Assembly: GCF_900174485.1 (NCBI RefSeq)
Contig: NZ_LT837803.1
Location: forward strand, 744,001-808,000
Direction: 5' to 3'
Source of the DNA: Sterolibacterium denitrificans
GTDB lineage: Bacteria; Pseudomonadota; Gammaproteobacteria; Burkholderiales; Rhodocyclaceae
Length of the DNA: 64,000 nucleotides
Part shown: positions 8,864 to 15,934 of the stretch, piece by piece
Numbering within the stretch: the stretch's first letter is position 1
Layout: the number at the start of each line of letters is the position of its first letter
The notes under the pieces: generated by a model
Told to the model about the DNA's origin: nothing
Databases searched by the model: none
Seen by the model: the letters and a program-made list of their open reading frames with translations, nothing else
Made by a program: the position numbers and the translations under genes

Positions 8864-9277
8864 ATGAGTGAAACCCGCGTCCCCTGCGTAGCAGGGTTGT
8901 TCACGGAAGAAGGCGGCGCCAAGATCCATGGCTCCAAGTGCACGACCTGCGGCACGCCCTACTTCCCGAAGAAAGCCGCCTGTCACAACCCGAACTGCAG
9001 CGAGTCGAAGATCGTCGATTGCGATTTCGGCGGCCAGGGCGTGATCTGGAGCTATTCGGTGGCCGACTTCGCGCCGCCGGCCCCGCACAAGCACGACAAG
9101 CCGTTCAAGCCCTATGTGATCGGCGTCATCGACATGGAGAACGGCCTGCGCCTGGTCGGCCAGATGGTCGATCCGCTGGAAAAAGTCTCCGTCGGCGCCA
9201 AGGTCGAACTGGTCGTCGATGCCCTGTACCACGAGGAGGACAAGACGTTCACCTCCTGGAAGTTCAAACTGGTCTAA
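8864..9277 (+). CDS. DUF35-type zinc-ribbon/OB-fold protein, thiolase partner
   Basis: A 137-residue protein with a rubredoxin-like zinc ribbon (CTTCG, then CHNPNC) followed by an OB-fold (about 52-137). DUF35 proteins act as acyl-CoA-binding partners of thiolase-fold proteins, for example BbsA with BbsB in anaerobic toluene degradation and ChsH2 with Ltp2 in steroid side-chain degradation. The next gene, 21 bp downstream, is a thiolase-fold protein, which matches that pairing exactly. A GGAG ribosome site precedes the ATG. The substrate cannot be read from the sequence. Confidence 0.9.
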   Translation: MSETRVPCVAGLFTEEGGAKIHGSKCTTCGTPYFPKKAACHNPNCSESKIVDCDFGGQGVIWSYSVADFAPPAPHKHDKPFKPYVIGVIDMENGLRLVGQMVDPLEKVSVGAKVELVVDALYHEEDKTFTSWKFKLV

Positions 9278-9298
9278 CGAGAAGCGAGGAGAAAGAAC

Positions 9299-10495
9299 AT
9301 GCAAGAAGTCGCAGTATTGGGCGTAGGCCTCCACCGCTTCGGCAAGACCGGCGATGACATCGTCGGCACCAAGTCCGTCACCGAACTGTGCCGCGTGGCC
9401 GTCGATCAGGCGCTGAAGGACGCCGGCGTGTCCTGGAAGCAGATCCAGGCCGTCGCCGCCGCCAGTTCGCGCTTTTCGGGCGGCAAGGGCTGGGGCCTCA
9501 ACGGCAACGACGTGGTCGAGGATCTCGGCTCCACCGGCATCCCGGTCTACAACATGTCGGCCGGCTGCGCCGCCGGCGGCAATGCCTTCAACGTCGGCTA
9601 CTCGCTGGTGGCCGGCGGTGTGTACGACATGGTGCTGGTGGTCGGCGGCGAAGTCATGCCCAAGGGCATGATCCAGACCTCCGGCCTCGAAGATCCGAAT
9701 GACCCCGAATTCCTCCGCCAGCGCTGCATCGGCTTCCCCGGCCCGTCGTTCTGGGCCACGCTGGCTCGCCGCCGCATGGCCGACTACGGCACCACCGAGG
9801 AGCAGTACGCCAAGGTCACCGTCAAGGCGCGCAAGTGCTCGGTCGGCAACCCGTATGCGCGTTTCCAGAAGGAAATCACCCTGGAAGACGTGCTGAAGTC
9901 GCCCTACGTCAGCAACCCGCTGCGTCTGTTCGAGATCTGCCCGGTCTCCAACGGTGCCGCCGCGGCGGTGATCTGCTCGAAGGAAATGGCGAAGAAATTC
10001 ACCAACAATCCGCCGGTCTGGGTCGCCTCCAGCGCCGTCGCCACGATGACTTTCGACGACGCCCTGCCGCGCGGCCTGGCCGGCCCGGTGCCCACGGGCC
10101 ACAGCTACCACACCGAAGCCAAGGCGGCGGTGCAGAAGGCGTTCGAGAAGGCCGGCATCGGTCCCAAGGACATCAGCTTCACCGAACTGCAGGACAACAC
10201 CTGCTATTACGAACTGGCCTTCCCCGAAGAATGGGGCCTGTGCCAGCCGGGCGAAGCCGAGAAACTGCTGGAAGCCGGCGAAACCATGCCGACCGGCAAG
10301 ATGCCGATCAATCCCTCGGGCGGCTTCGTCTCCTTCGGCGAAGCCACCACCGCCATGGGCGTGTTCCAGATCGCCGAGTTGACCTGGCAATTGCGCGGCC
10401 AGTCGGGCGCGCGCCAGGTGCCCAATGCCAAGGTCGGCCTGGCGCAGACGCTGGGCCTGGGCGGTAACGCCACGGCGGCGATTCTCAAGCGCTGA
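9299..10495 (+). CDS. Thiolase-fold protein (DUF35-associated, SCP2-thiolase/BbsB-like)
   Basis: A 398-residue thiolase-superfamily protein. The nucleophile position is kept (C90 in NMSAGCAAGG). The usual GHP histidine motif is replaced by FGEATTAMG (E348 where His is expected), and the C-terminal Cys motif is replaced by LGLGGN. The HDCF segment of SCP2-type thiolases reads LQDNTCYYEL. It is therefore not a standard biosynthetic or degradative thiolase. With the DUF35 gene just upstream, a BbsAB-like thiolase or Ltp2/ChsH2-like retro-aldolase is likely. A clear terminator follows, closing the etfA-DUF35-thiolase unit. Confidence 0.9.
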   Translation: MQEVAVLGVGLHRFGKTGDDIVGTKSVTELCRVAVDQALKDAGVSWKQIQAVAAASSRFSGGKGWGLNGNDVVEDLGSTGIPVYNMSAGCAAGGNAFNVGYSLVAGGVYDMVLVVGGEVMPKGMIQTSGLEDPNDPEFLRQRCIGFPGPSFWATLARRRMADYGTTEEQYAKVTVKARKCSVGNPYARFQKEITLEDVLKSPYVSNPLRLFEICPVSNGAAAAVICSKEMAKKFTNNPPVWVASSAVATMTFDDALPRGLAGPVPTGHSYHTEAKAAVQKAFEKAGIGPKDISFTELQDNTCYYELAFPEEWGLCQPGEAEKLLEAGETMPTGKMPINPSGGFVSFGEATTAMGVFQIAELTWQLRGQSGARQVPNAKVGLAQTLGLGGNATAAILKR

Positions 10496-10518
10496 TACCG
10501 AAGCGCGGCAGTCCGCCG

Positions 10519-10557
10519 AAAATGCGCTCCGGCTTCGGTCGGGGCGCATTTTTTTTT
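10519..10557 (+). terminator. Rho-independent terminator after the thiolase-like gene
   Basis: AAAATGCGCTCCG pairs with CGGGGCGCATTTT around a GCTTCGGT loop, followed by a run of nine T. It lies 24 bp after the stop codon. Confidence 0.93.
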
Positions 10558-10579
10558 CGGCTGAAAATAGGGTTTGGGG

Positions 10580-10596
10580 TTGGCAGGCTTCTTGCA
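10580..10596 (+). promoter_or_regulatory. Sigma-54 (-24/-12) promoter candidate
   Basis: TTGGCAGGCTTCTTGCA matches the RpoN consensus TTGGCACG-N4-TTGCW at nearly every position, with the invariant GG and GC exactly 10 bp apart. It lies between the terminator of the previous operon and the start of the unrecognised gene, about 57 nt of leader from the predicted transcription start. Sigma-54 use implies an activator and an upstream binding site, which I could not identify. Confidence 0.7.
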
Positions 10597-10663
10597 CTTC
10601 AGACCATGACCAGCGCGCGCCGGCAATCCCTGCCGCGGCGTCATGACACGCAAGGAGCGCCCC

Positions 10664-11458
10664 ATGAGCATCACCGCCGCCACGACACAGAACCCGCTCA
10701 CGCTGAACCAGCGCATGACCTGGCGCCAGACGCCGGACGAAAGATTTTTCACGGCCTATGTGCAGGCTTTTGCCGGCTATGCGGCCGCTGCGGAAAATAC
10801 GGCCGCCAGCGCAACCGATGCCGCTGCTGCCGCGCCGGTGGCCGAGCGCCTGCTGGCCGTGGCCGATCTGCTCGGTGAAGTCCACACCGCGCTTTCCGCG
10901 CGGCGCGGCGTCGGCAGCGCGGATCAGGCCGCCTATGCGGAAATTCTCAACCGCGCCTACGCCGGCGGCGGCATGGCCGACCCTGCGGGTTTTCTCGCGT
11001 CGCTCACGCCTGCCGAACTGGCCGTCGTTCAGCGCAATCACTGCCTGGCCGAGCGCATCGATCCTGCGCGCCTGAGCCGCGAGGGTGCTTGCAACCTGTT
11101 GCTGCCCGAAGGCTGGCGTGTCGACCTCGACAAGAATGATCTCGTCGAAGTCGGCGCCGCGCGTCTCGTCCAGTTTCCGCCTCTCGACGCGCCGGCGGAA
11201 TTTCTCGACGCCTGGCGCGTGGCCACGCAGGACATGAATGAAATGGATATCTCCACTTACGGCTTGAAAATGTTCATCGGCATGCACACGCTCGGCGAGC
11301 AGCCGCTGCGCCGCATGCCGGCCGAGGCGATGGCTAGCTATCGCCAGCTCGTCGCCGCTTTTCTCGACATGCTCGAACATTTCCGCAGCCAGCTTTCCGC
11401 CGAACAATACGCACGTGACCAGGCGTTCTTCGGCCGGCTGCAGGCGCTGCTCGGCTGA
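10664..11458 (+). CDS. Unrecognised protein behind a sigma-54 promoter
   Basis: I do not recognise this 264-residue protein. It has no signal peptide or membrane segment, looks helical, and carries no classic nucleotide-binding or metal motif. An early TWRQTPDERFFTAYVQAF segment is followed by an Ala-rich stretch; the middle contains LLLPEGWRVDLDKNDLVEVG and the later NEMDISTYGLKMFIGMHTLG segment. ATG 10664 was chosen because AAGGAG lies 7 bp upstream; an in-frame ATG at 10643 has no such site. It sits between the thiolase unit and two flavin/deazaflavin-type oxidoreductases, so a role in the same catabolic programme is possible but unproven. Confidence 0.75.
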   Translation: MSITAATTQNPLTLNQRMTWRQTPDERFFTAYVQAFAGYAAAAENTAASATDAAAAAPVAERLLAVADLLGEVHTALSARRGVGSADQAAYAEILNRAYAGGGMADPAGFLASLTPAELAVVQRNHCLAERIDPARLSREGACNLLLPEGWRVDLDKNDLVEVGAARLVQFPPLDAPAEFLDAWRVATQDMNEMDISTYGLKMFIGMHTLGEQPLRRMPAEAMASYRQLVAAFLDMLEHFRSQLSAEQYARDQAFFGRLQALLG

Positions 11459-11730
11459 CGGCCGCGCCACGGGAATGCTGTCGTTTCTGCCGCCGGCATC
11501 TGTAGCGGAAAACATTGCAAATTCCAGCAAAAACGGCCAGAATCGCCCGTTCGAGAATCTCGGCCAGAGGGTGATCTGGCGCGCGTATACGATACGTACA
11601 CCGTGCCTGTACCGTGCCCCCGGCAACGGCAACATGGCCGTTGCACAGGCCCACCCGGCCACTTGGCCACCCGGCCGCCAAGTCACCGACCATAATTCCA
11701 CCGAACATCATCAAAAGAAAGGCGAAGCAC

Positions 11731-12249
11731 ATGGCAACCGATAATCGCGACAAGCTGGTCAAACCCGATTTCCTGACCGAAGAACAATTTCAGGGCCTGC
11801 TCGATGCCACCAACTCGCTGGATCGTGTCCGTGGCGACGCCAAGGCGGATGTCGAGCGCTACCGCGCCAATCCCGAAGGCTGGTCCACCGGCAAAGGCTC
11901 GCCCTCGGGCCTGCCCACCCTGCTGCTGACCGTTACCGGCCGCAAGTCGGGCGAGCAGCGCACCACGCCGCTGGTCTTCCTGCAGTGGGGCGAGCACATG
12001 GTGGTCGTCGGTTCACTGGCCGGCTACGATCAGGATCCGACTTGGTATGTGAACATGAAGACCAACCGCACCTGCTGGGTGCAGAAGGATCATGACAAAT
12101 ACGTTTGCATCGGCCGCGATGTTACCGACGAGGAGCGTGCCGCCCTGTGGCCTCAGCTCGATCAGGTCTTCCCGGCCTGGGGTTACTTCCAGAAGCAGAC
12201 CGAGCGCAAGTTTCCGATGGTCAGCCTGGAAATCCAGAAGAAGCTCTGA
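11731..12249 (+). CDS. Deazaflavin-dependent nitroreductase-family (DUF385-like) protein
   Basis: A 172-residue split-beta-barrel protein of the family that includes mycobacterial Ddn and related F420-binding reductases. The typical core is LLLTVTGRKSGEQRTTPLVFL (shown as GRKSGEQRTTPL), then MVVVGSLAGYDQDPTWYVNM and a late RAALWPQLDQVFPAWGYFQK segment. The ATG has GAAAGGCG upstream. The 272-bp gap before it holds only weak promoter-like matches. In Gram-negative degraders such proteins sit in steroid and alicyclic catabolic clusters, where they may use F420 or a flavin; the cofactor cannot be settled from sequence. A stable hairpin follows. Confidence 0.85.
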   Translation: MATDNRDKLVKPDFLTEEQFQGLLDATNSLDRVRGDAKADVERYRANPEGWSTGKGSPSGLPTLLLTVTGRKSGEQRTTPLVFLQWGEHMVVVGSLAGYDQDPTWYVNMKTNRTCWVQKDHDKYVCIGRDVTDEERAALWPQLDQVFPAWGYFQKQTERKFPMVSLEIQKKL

Positions 12250-12267
12250 AGTGCGGTGATTTCAGCC

Positions 12268-12293
12268 CAGGCCCAGGCTCAGACCTGGGCCTG
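12268..12293 (+). terminator. Hairpin after the DUF385-like gene
   Basis: CAGGCCCAGG and CCTGGGCCTG form a perfect 10-bp stem around CTCAGA, 19 bp after the stop. No T-run follows, so it may end transcription with Rho or protect the mRNA 3' end. Confidence 0.55.
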
Positions 12294-12329
12294 TCGCTTG
12301 TGCGCGATGAGTGTGTCCCCAAGGATGCT

Positions 12330-12398
12330 GTCATTCCCGCGAAAGCGGGAATCCATGAGCGCCCGAACTGCTGGATCCCCGCCTGCGCGGGGATGACG
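12330..12398. repeat. Dispersed inverted-repeat element, copy 1
   Basis: Two short hairpins, TCATTCCCGCGAAAGCGGGA and CCCCGCCTGCGCGGGG, flank a short spacer and end in ATGACG. The same layout recurs at 27796-27857 and 33478-33539. This copy has a longer, different spacer (about 14 extra bases). It resembles the REP-like or MITE-like palindromic units that are abundant between genes in many proteobacteria. Confidence 0.85.
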
Positions 12399-12456
12399 TC
12401 CAATAATCATTGCCCGGCATTTGAATGTCCGCCCCACACCTGGAGAAGAATGCAAA

Positions 12457-14445
12457 ATGGCCAACGTGAACTTTGATCACCTGTTCTCGCCGCTGCAGGT
12501 CGGCCCGATGACGGTGCCCAACCGCATCTGCGAAACCACCAATACCATCAACTCGTCGATGGCCCCCGGCCTGATCGACGAACATTTCATCGCCCACCAC
12601 GGCGCCAAGGCCAAGGGCGGTACCGGCTGGATCGGCAGCGAAACCTGGCTGCTGAATTCCCCCTTCCCGCCCGTGACGCCGCCGGAAATCGGCCTGGCCG
12701 TGGGCTTCGGCACGCCGTTCGCCAGCTACCAGAATCCGGCCTTCCTCGAAGGCAAGAAGAAGTTCTGCGAGGAAATCCACAAGCAGGGCGCGGTGGTCGT
12801 CGTCCAGTTGACCCATCTGAATGCCGTCTGGGCGCCGTCCGCCGTGCCGGTGATCGGCGCGCAGGATTACACCCCGCATGTGCTCGGCGAAGCCGAAATC
12901 CAGGCGCATCTGGACATCTATGCCGATGCCGCCGAAGCCGCGCTGAACTGCGGTGCCGATGGCGTCGAAATCCACTGCGCGCATGAAACGCTGGCCTACA
13001 GCTTCCTCTCGCCGGTAACCAACCGCCGTACCGACCAATGGGGCGGTGAGCCTGAGAACCGCATCCGCTTCGCCGTCGAAGCGCTCAAACGCATCCGCGC
13101 CCGCGTCGGCGACAAGCTGGCGGTCGGCATCCGCATGGCCGGTATGGAGTTCCGCGAAGGCGGCTACGACAACCTGCAGATGCGCGAAATGCTCTACCTG
13201 ATCGCCGATACCGGCCTGCTCGACTTCGTGGATCTCGACGTCGGCCACTGCTGGGGCGCGCCGTCCTACGTGCCGAATTCCTATTACGGCCACGGCCAGT
13301 TCCGCGACGTCGGCAAGGGCGCGCGCGTCGACCTCGATCCGAAGATCAAGGTGCTGTTCACCGGCCGCATCAACGATCCCGTCGTCGCCGAAGAATTGCT
13401 CAAGAACGGCTACTGCGACCTGGTCGGCATGGTGCGCGCCGGCATCGCCGATCCGGAATTCGCCATCAAGGCCAAGGAAGGCCGTCTGGACGAAATCCGC
13501 CGCTGCATCGCCTGCACGCGCTGCATCGACGAAGCCTCCGAGCCCGCCACCTTCCCATACACGCCGATGTGCTCGATCAACCCGGTGATCGGCAGCGAAC
13601 TGCGCTGGGAAGAGCAGTTCAAACCCGCCGCGCAGCAGAAGAACGTCGTCGTCGTCGGCGGCGGCCTGGCCGGCTGCGAAGCCGCGCGCATCGCCGCCAA
13701 GCGCGGCCACAAGGTCACCCTGCTGGAAAAGAACAAGCGTTTGGGCGGCCAGTTGCTGATTGCCTCCAAGGTCGCCGGCCGCGATTCCTTCGAAGACCAG
13801 ATCTATTTCGAGGAAAACGAAATGGTGCGCAGCGGCGTCACCGTCCAGCTCGAAGCCAGCGCCGATTTGGCGGCCATCAAGGCGCTCAAGCCGGATGCCG
13901 TGGTGATTGCCACGGGTTCGTTGCCGCGCGTGCCGCATGATGTCGAAGGGCTCGACCAGCCGCACGTCGTGCAGGGCTGGGACGTCATGGCCGGCAAGGC
14001 GCAGACCGGCCAGCGTGTGGCCGTCATCTCGCAGGAAGATTATTACGAGACGCCCTGCGTGGCCGAGTTTCTTGCCGCCCAAGGCAAGCAGGTCACGGTG
14101 TTCCACAAGTCCGTGCACTTGGGTTCGGAGATCGCCCGCTATTCCGTCGGCATGGTGCACAAGCGCATGGAAGAGTTCGACATCGCCGTCAAGACCAACC
14201 TGGTGTTGAAGAAGATCGACGGCAAGGCCATCGAACTCGCCTCGTCGTGGGGCGGCAAGACCTACCGCGAGGAAGGCTTCGACAGCGTGGTGCTGGTGTA
14301 CGCCTCGACGCCGCAGTGCGAGCTGTACGACCAGCTCAAGGCCGACGGCAGCGTGCAGGAACTGTACATCGCCGGCGCCGCCTGGCTGCCGCGCCACATG
14401 GCCGAATCGACGCGGCATGGGGCGAATGTCGGGCTGACGATCTAA
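12457..14445 (+). CDS. OYE-family FMN/4Fe-4S/FAD oxidoreductase (2,4-dienoyl-CoA reductase-like)
   Basis: A 662-residue flavoenzyme. Residues 1-360 form the FMN TIM barrel with HCAHETLAYSFLSPVTNRR (active-site region, about 173-191) and RTDQWGG. The iron-sulfur cysteines are C350, C353, C356 and C372. A Rossmann FAD/NAD part follows with VVGGGLAGCEAA from about 399. This is the layout of 2,4-dienoyl-CoA reductase, trimethylamine dehydrogenase and related ene-reductases. The Cys spacing (CxxCxxC then 15 residues to C) differs from the usual CxxCx3C. ATG 12457 has GGAGAAG upstream; an in-frame TTG at 12421 was rejected. A catabolic role on an unsaturated acyl-CoA or steroid ring is likely but not shown. 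Confidence 0.9.
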   Translation: MANVNFDHLFSPLQVGPMTVPNRICETTNTINSSMAPGLIDEHFIAHHGAKAKGGTGWIGSETWLLNSPFPPVTPPEIGLAVGFGTPFASYQNPAFLEGKKKFCEEIHKQGAVVVVQLTHLNAVWAPSAVPVIGAQDYTPHVLGEAEIQAHLDIYADAAEAALNCGADGVEIHCAHETLAYSFLSPVTNRRTDQWGGEPENRIRFAVEALKRIRARVGDKLAVGIRMAGMEFREGGYDNLQMREMLYLIADTGLLDFVDLDVGHCWGAPSYVPNSYYGHGQFRDVGKGARVDLDPKIKVLFTGRINDPVVAEELLKNGYCDLVGMVRAGIADPEFAIKAKEGRLDEIRRCIACTRCIDEASEPATFPYTPMCSINPVIGSELRWEEQFKPAAQQKNVVVVGGGLAGCEAARIAAKRGHKVTLLEKNKRLGGQLLIASKVAGRDSFEDQIYFEENEMVRSGVTVQLEASADLAAIKALKPDAVVIATGSLPRVPHDVEGLDQPHVVQGWDVMAGKAQTGQRVAVISQEDYYETPCVAEFLAAQGKQVTVFHKSVHLGSEIARYSVGMVHKRMEEFDIAVKTNLVLKKIDGKAIELASSWGGKTYREEGFDSVVLVYASTPQCELYDQLKADGSVQELYIAGAAWLPRHMAESTRHGANVGLTI

Positions 14446-14465
14446 TCTACGACTGAAGTCCTTCC

Positions 14466-14505
14466 CGGCCCGTTGCTTCATTCAAATGAATGGAGCAGCG
14501 GGCCG
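14466..14505 (+). terminator. Long hairpin after the OYE-family gene
   Basis: CGGCCCGTTGCTTCATTC pairs with GAATGGAGCAGCGGGCCG (two G-U type mismatches) around a short AAAT loop, 20 bp after the stop. There is no T-run. The gap 14446-14831 otherwise holds only the small broken reading frames described next. Confidence 0.6.
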
Positions 14506-14557
14506 CGTCGTATCTGTTATCTGTATCCATGGTATCCACTAGGTTCAGGCGATCGTC

Positions 14558-14831
14558 ATGAAGTCTGTTACCTTGCGCAGCAAGGATCAGATCGATATTG
14601 ATGAACTAAGGAAAATCCAGCAAGAGATGACGCCGTGAGTCTGAGTGCCGAAGAAAACTACCGCCTGCTCTGCGAAATCGAAGCCAATCGCGCCATGCTG
14701 CTGCAGGCTTATCGGCAGCTCACCTGCTGGCCCATGCCGAAGAGCGGATACGGCGGATATTTCCTCATGGCGCGATTGAGCAGGCCATGAGGGAAAACCA
14801 CGGCAGCGAGCAAGTTCTGCCGAATTCGTGA
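14558..14831 (+). pseudogene. Candidate remnant: small coupled frames, the second frameshifted
   Basis: A 26-codon frame (ATG 14558, MKSVTLRSKDQIDIDELRK...) ends in GTGA overlap with a second frame (GTG 14635, LSAEENYRLLCEIEANRAML...). The second frame stops after 51 codons, but an adjacent frame continues the helical, charged character (AHAEERIRRIFPHGAIEQAM) to a stop at 14829-14831. Joined by one frameshift near 14722-14730, the second product would be about 65 residues. This may be a decayed small gene pair. Coding status is uncertain and no family is recognised. Confidence 0.35.
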
Positions 14832-15266
14832 TCAGTCTGCGTCTGCCGCTGGCGGGTTCTGGTTTGGATCACGGATTTTCAAGCGCAGCACCACGATCAA
14901 TCCCGTGACGATGGCCATGGCGACCACGGCCTGCAGCCAGGGGTTGCCGGCGAGAAACCAGACCGAGAAACTGCCGGTCAACAGCATCGAGATCAGGGCG
15001 ACATTGCGGATGCGGCGCGAAATCGTTCGCTGTTCTTCCCAGGCGCGCAGTGTCGGTCCGAAGCTGGGATGTTGCAGCAGCCAGCGATGGGCGCGCGGCG
15101 AGGCGCGCACGAAGCAGGCGGCGGACAGGAGCACGAAGGGCGTGGTCGGCAGGCCGGGCAGGGCGATGCCGATGATGCCGAGGGCCAGGAAAACCGCGCC
15201 GCAGATCCAGAGCAGGGCGCGCAGCAGGGAAGAGCGGTGCAGGCGATGATCGCGATGATCGGACAT
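14832..15266 (-). CDS. DUF454 (YbaN-like) inner-membrane protein
   Basis: A 144-residue membrane protein of the YbaN/DUF454 family, function unknown. It has a first membrane hairpin containing the family motif GIALPGLPTTPFVLLSAACF (short form GLPTTPF), the soluble RASPRAHRWLLQHPSFGPTLRAWEE segment reduced to its hallmark HPSFGP and RAWEE, and two further membrane segments (about 89-128). It stops directly at the end of the preceding small broken frame and diverges from the DUF456 gene. Confidence 0.88.
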   Translation of the reverse strand: MSDHRDHRLHRSSLLRALLWICGAVFLALGIIGIALPGLPTTPFVLLSAACFVRASPRAHRWLLQHPSFGPTLRAWEEQRTISRRIRNVALISMLLTGSFSVWFLAGNPWLQAVVAMAIVTGLIVVLRLKIRDPNQNPPAADAD

Positions 15267-15422
15267 GAGATACGGAAAAAGTCGGGCAGGTCAGTGACAG
15301 TTGGCGGTTGGTCGTCGATGCTCGCCCCAGCCTGTTCCGCGCATATTGCCAGAGTGTCCGCCGCAGGGGGACGGTGATGGCAATCGGTTTTCCCTTTCCG
15401 GGCGACCGGTAGAATCCACCAC

Positions 15423-15902
15423 ATGGAAATCCTGCTGCTGATACTTGCCGTGCTGACGATACTCGGCGGCATCGCCGGTACCATCGTGCCCCTGCTGCCG
15501 GGCACGCCGCTGGTGTTTGCCGGGCTGTGGCTGCTGGCTTTTCTCGACGGCTATGCGCATGTCGGCGCGGGAACGTTGTGGCTGCTGGGCCTGCTTGCCC
15601 TGCTCGCCTTTGCGGTGGATCATCTGGCGGCGGTCATGGGCGTGCAGCGCGCCGGGGCGAGCCGGCAGGCGATCATCGGCGCCTTGGTCGGCGGCTTGCT
15701 GGGTTTTCTCGGCGGCTTGCCGGGCATCATCATCGGTCCGGTGATCGGGGCCATGCTGGGCGAGTGGCTGGCCGGCCGCAGTCACGGCCAGGCTGCTCGC
15801 GTCGGTACGGCGGCGGGGCTTTCCTTCATCGTTGCCGTGGCGCTCAAGCTGGGCATCGTGATGGCGATGCTCGGGGCGTTTGCCCTGATGTGGTGGCTGT
15901 AG
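15423..15902 (+). CDS. DUF456 membrane protein
   Basis: A 159-residue, very hydrophobic protein with four or five membrane segments. The N-terminal PLLPGTPLVFAGLWLLA and the glycine-rich GLLGFLGGLPGIIIGPVIGA (GxxxG-rich) segments are typical of DUF456 proteins, whose function is unknown. Glycine-zipper helices suggest tight packing or oligomerisation. Neighbouring DUF454 is also a small membrane protein but on the opposite strand. Confidence 0.88.
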   Translation: MEILLLILAVLTILGGIAGTIVPLLPGTPLVFAGLWLLAFLDGYAHVGAGTLWLLGLLALLAFAVDHLAAVMGVQRAGASRQAIIGALVGGLLGFLGGLPGIIIGPVIGAMLGEWLAGRSHGQAARVGTAAGLSFIVAVALKLGIVMAMLGAFALMWWL

Positions 15903-15934
15903 CCGGCAATCAAGACGCAGCAGGATACGGTGAT

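Noticed and set aside
8765-11701. 978-codon open frame on the minus strand opposite the DUF35 and thiolase genes
   Set aside because: Antisense to genes with clear families and correct ribosome sites; the translated product is Arg/Ala/Gly-rich without motifs.
12330-12398. CRISPR-like repeat
   Set aside because: Only two dissimilar hairpins per site, no regular spacers, and the unit is dispersed rather than in an array.
12421-12456. Earlier TTG start for the OYE-family gene
   Set aside because: No ribosome site before it, and the ATG at 12457 has GGAGAAG and begins the conserved domain.
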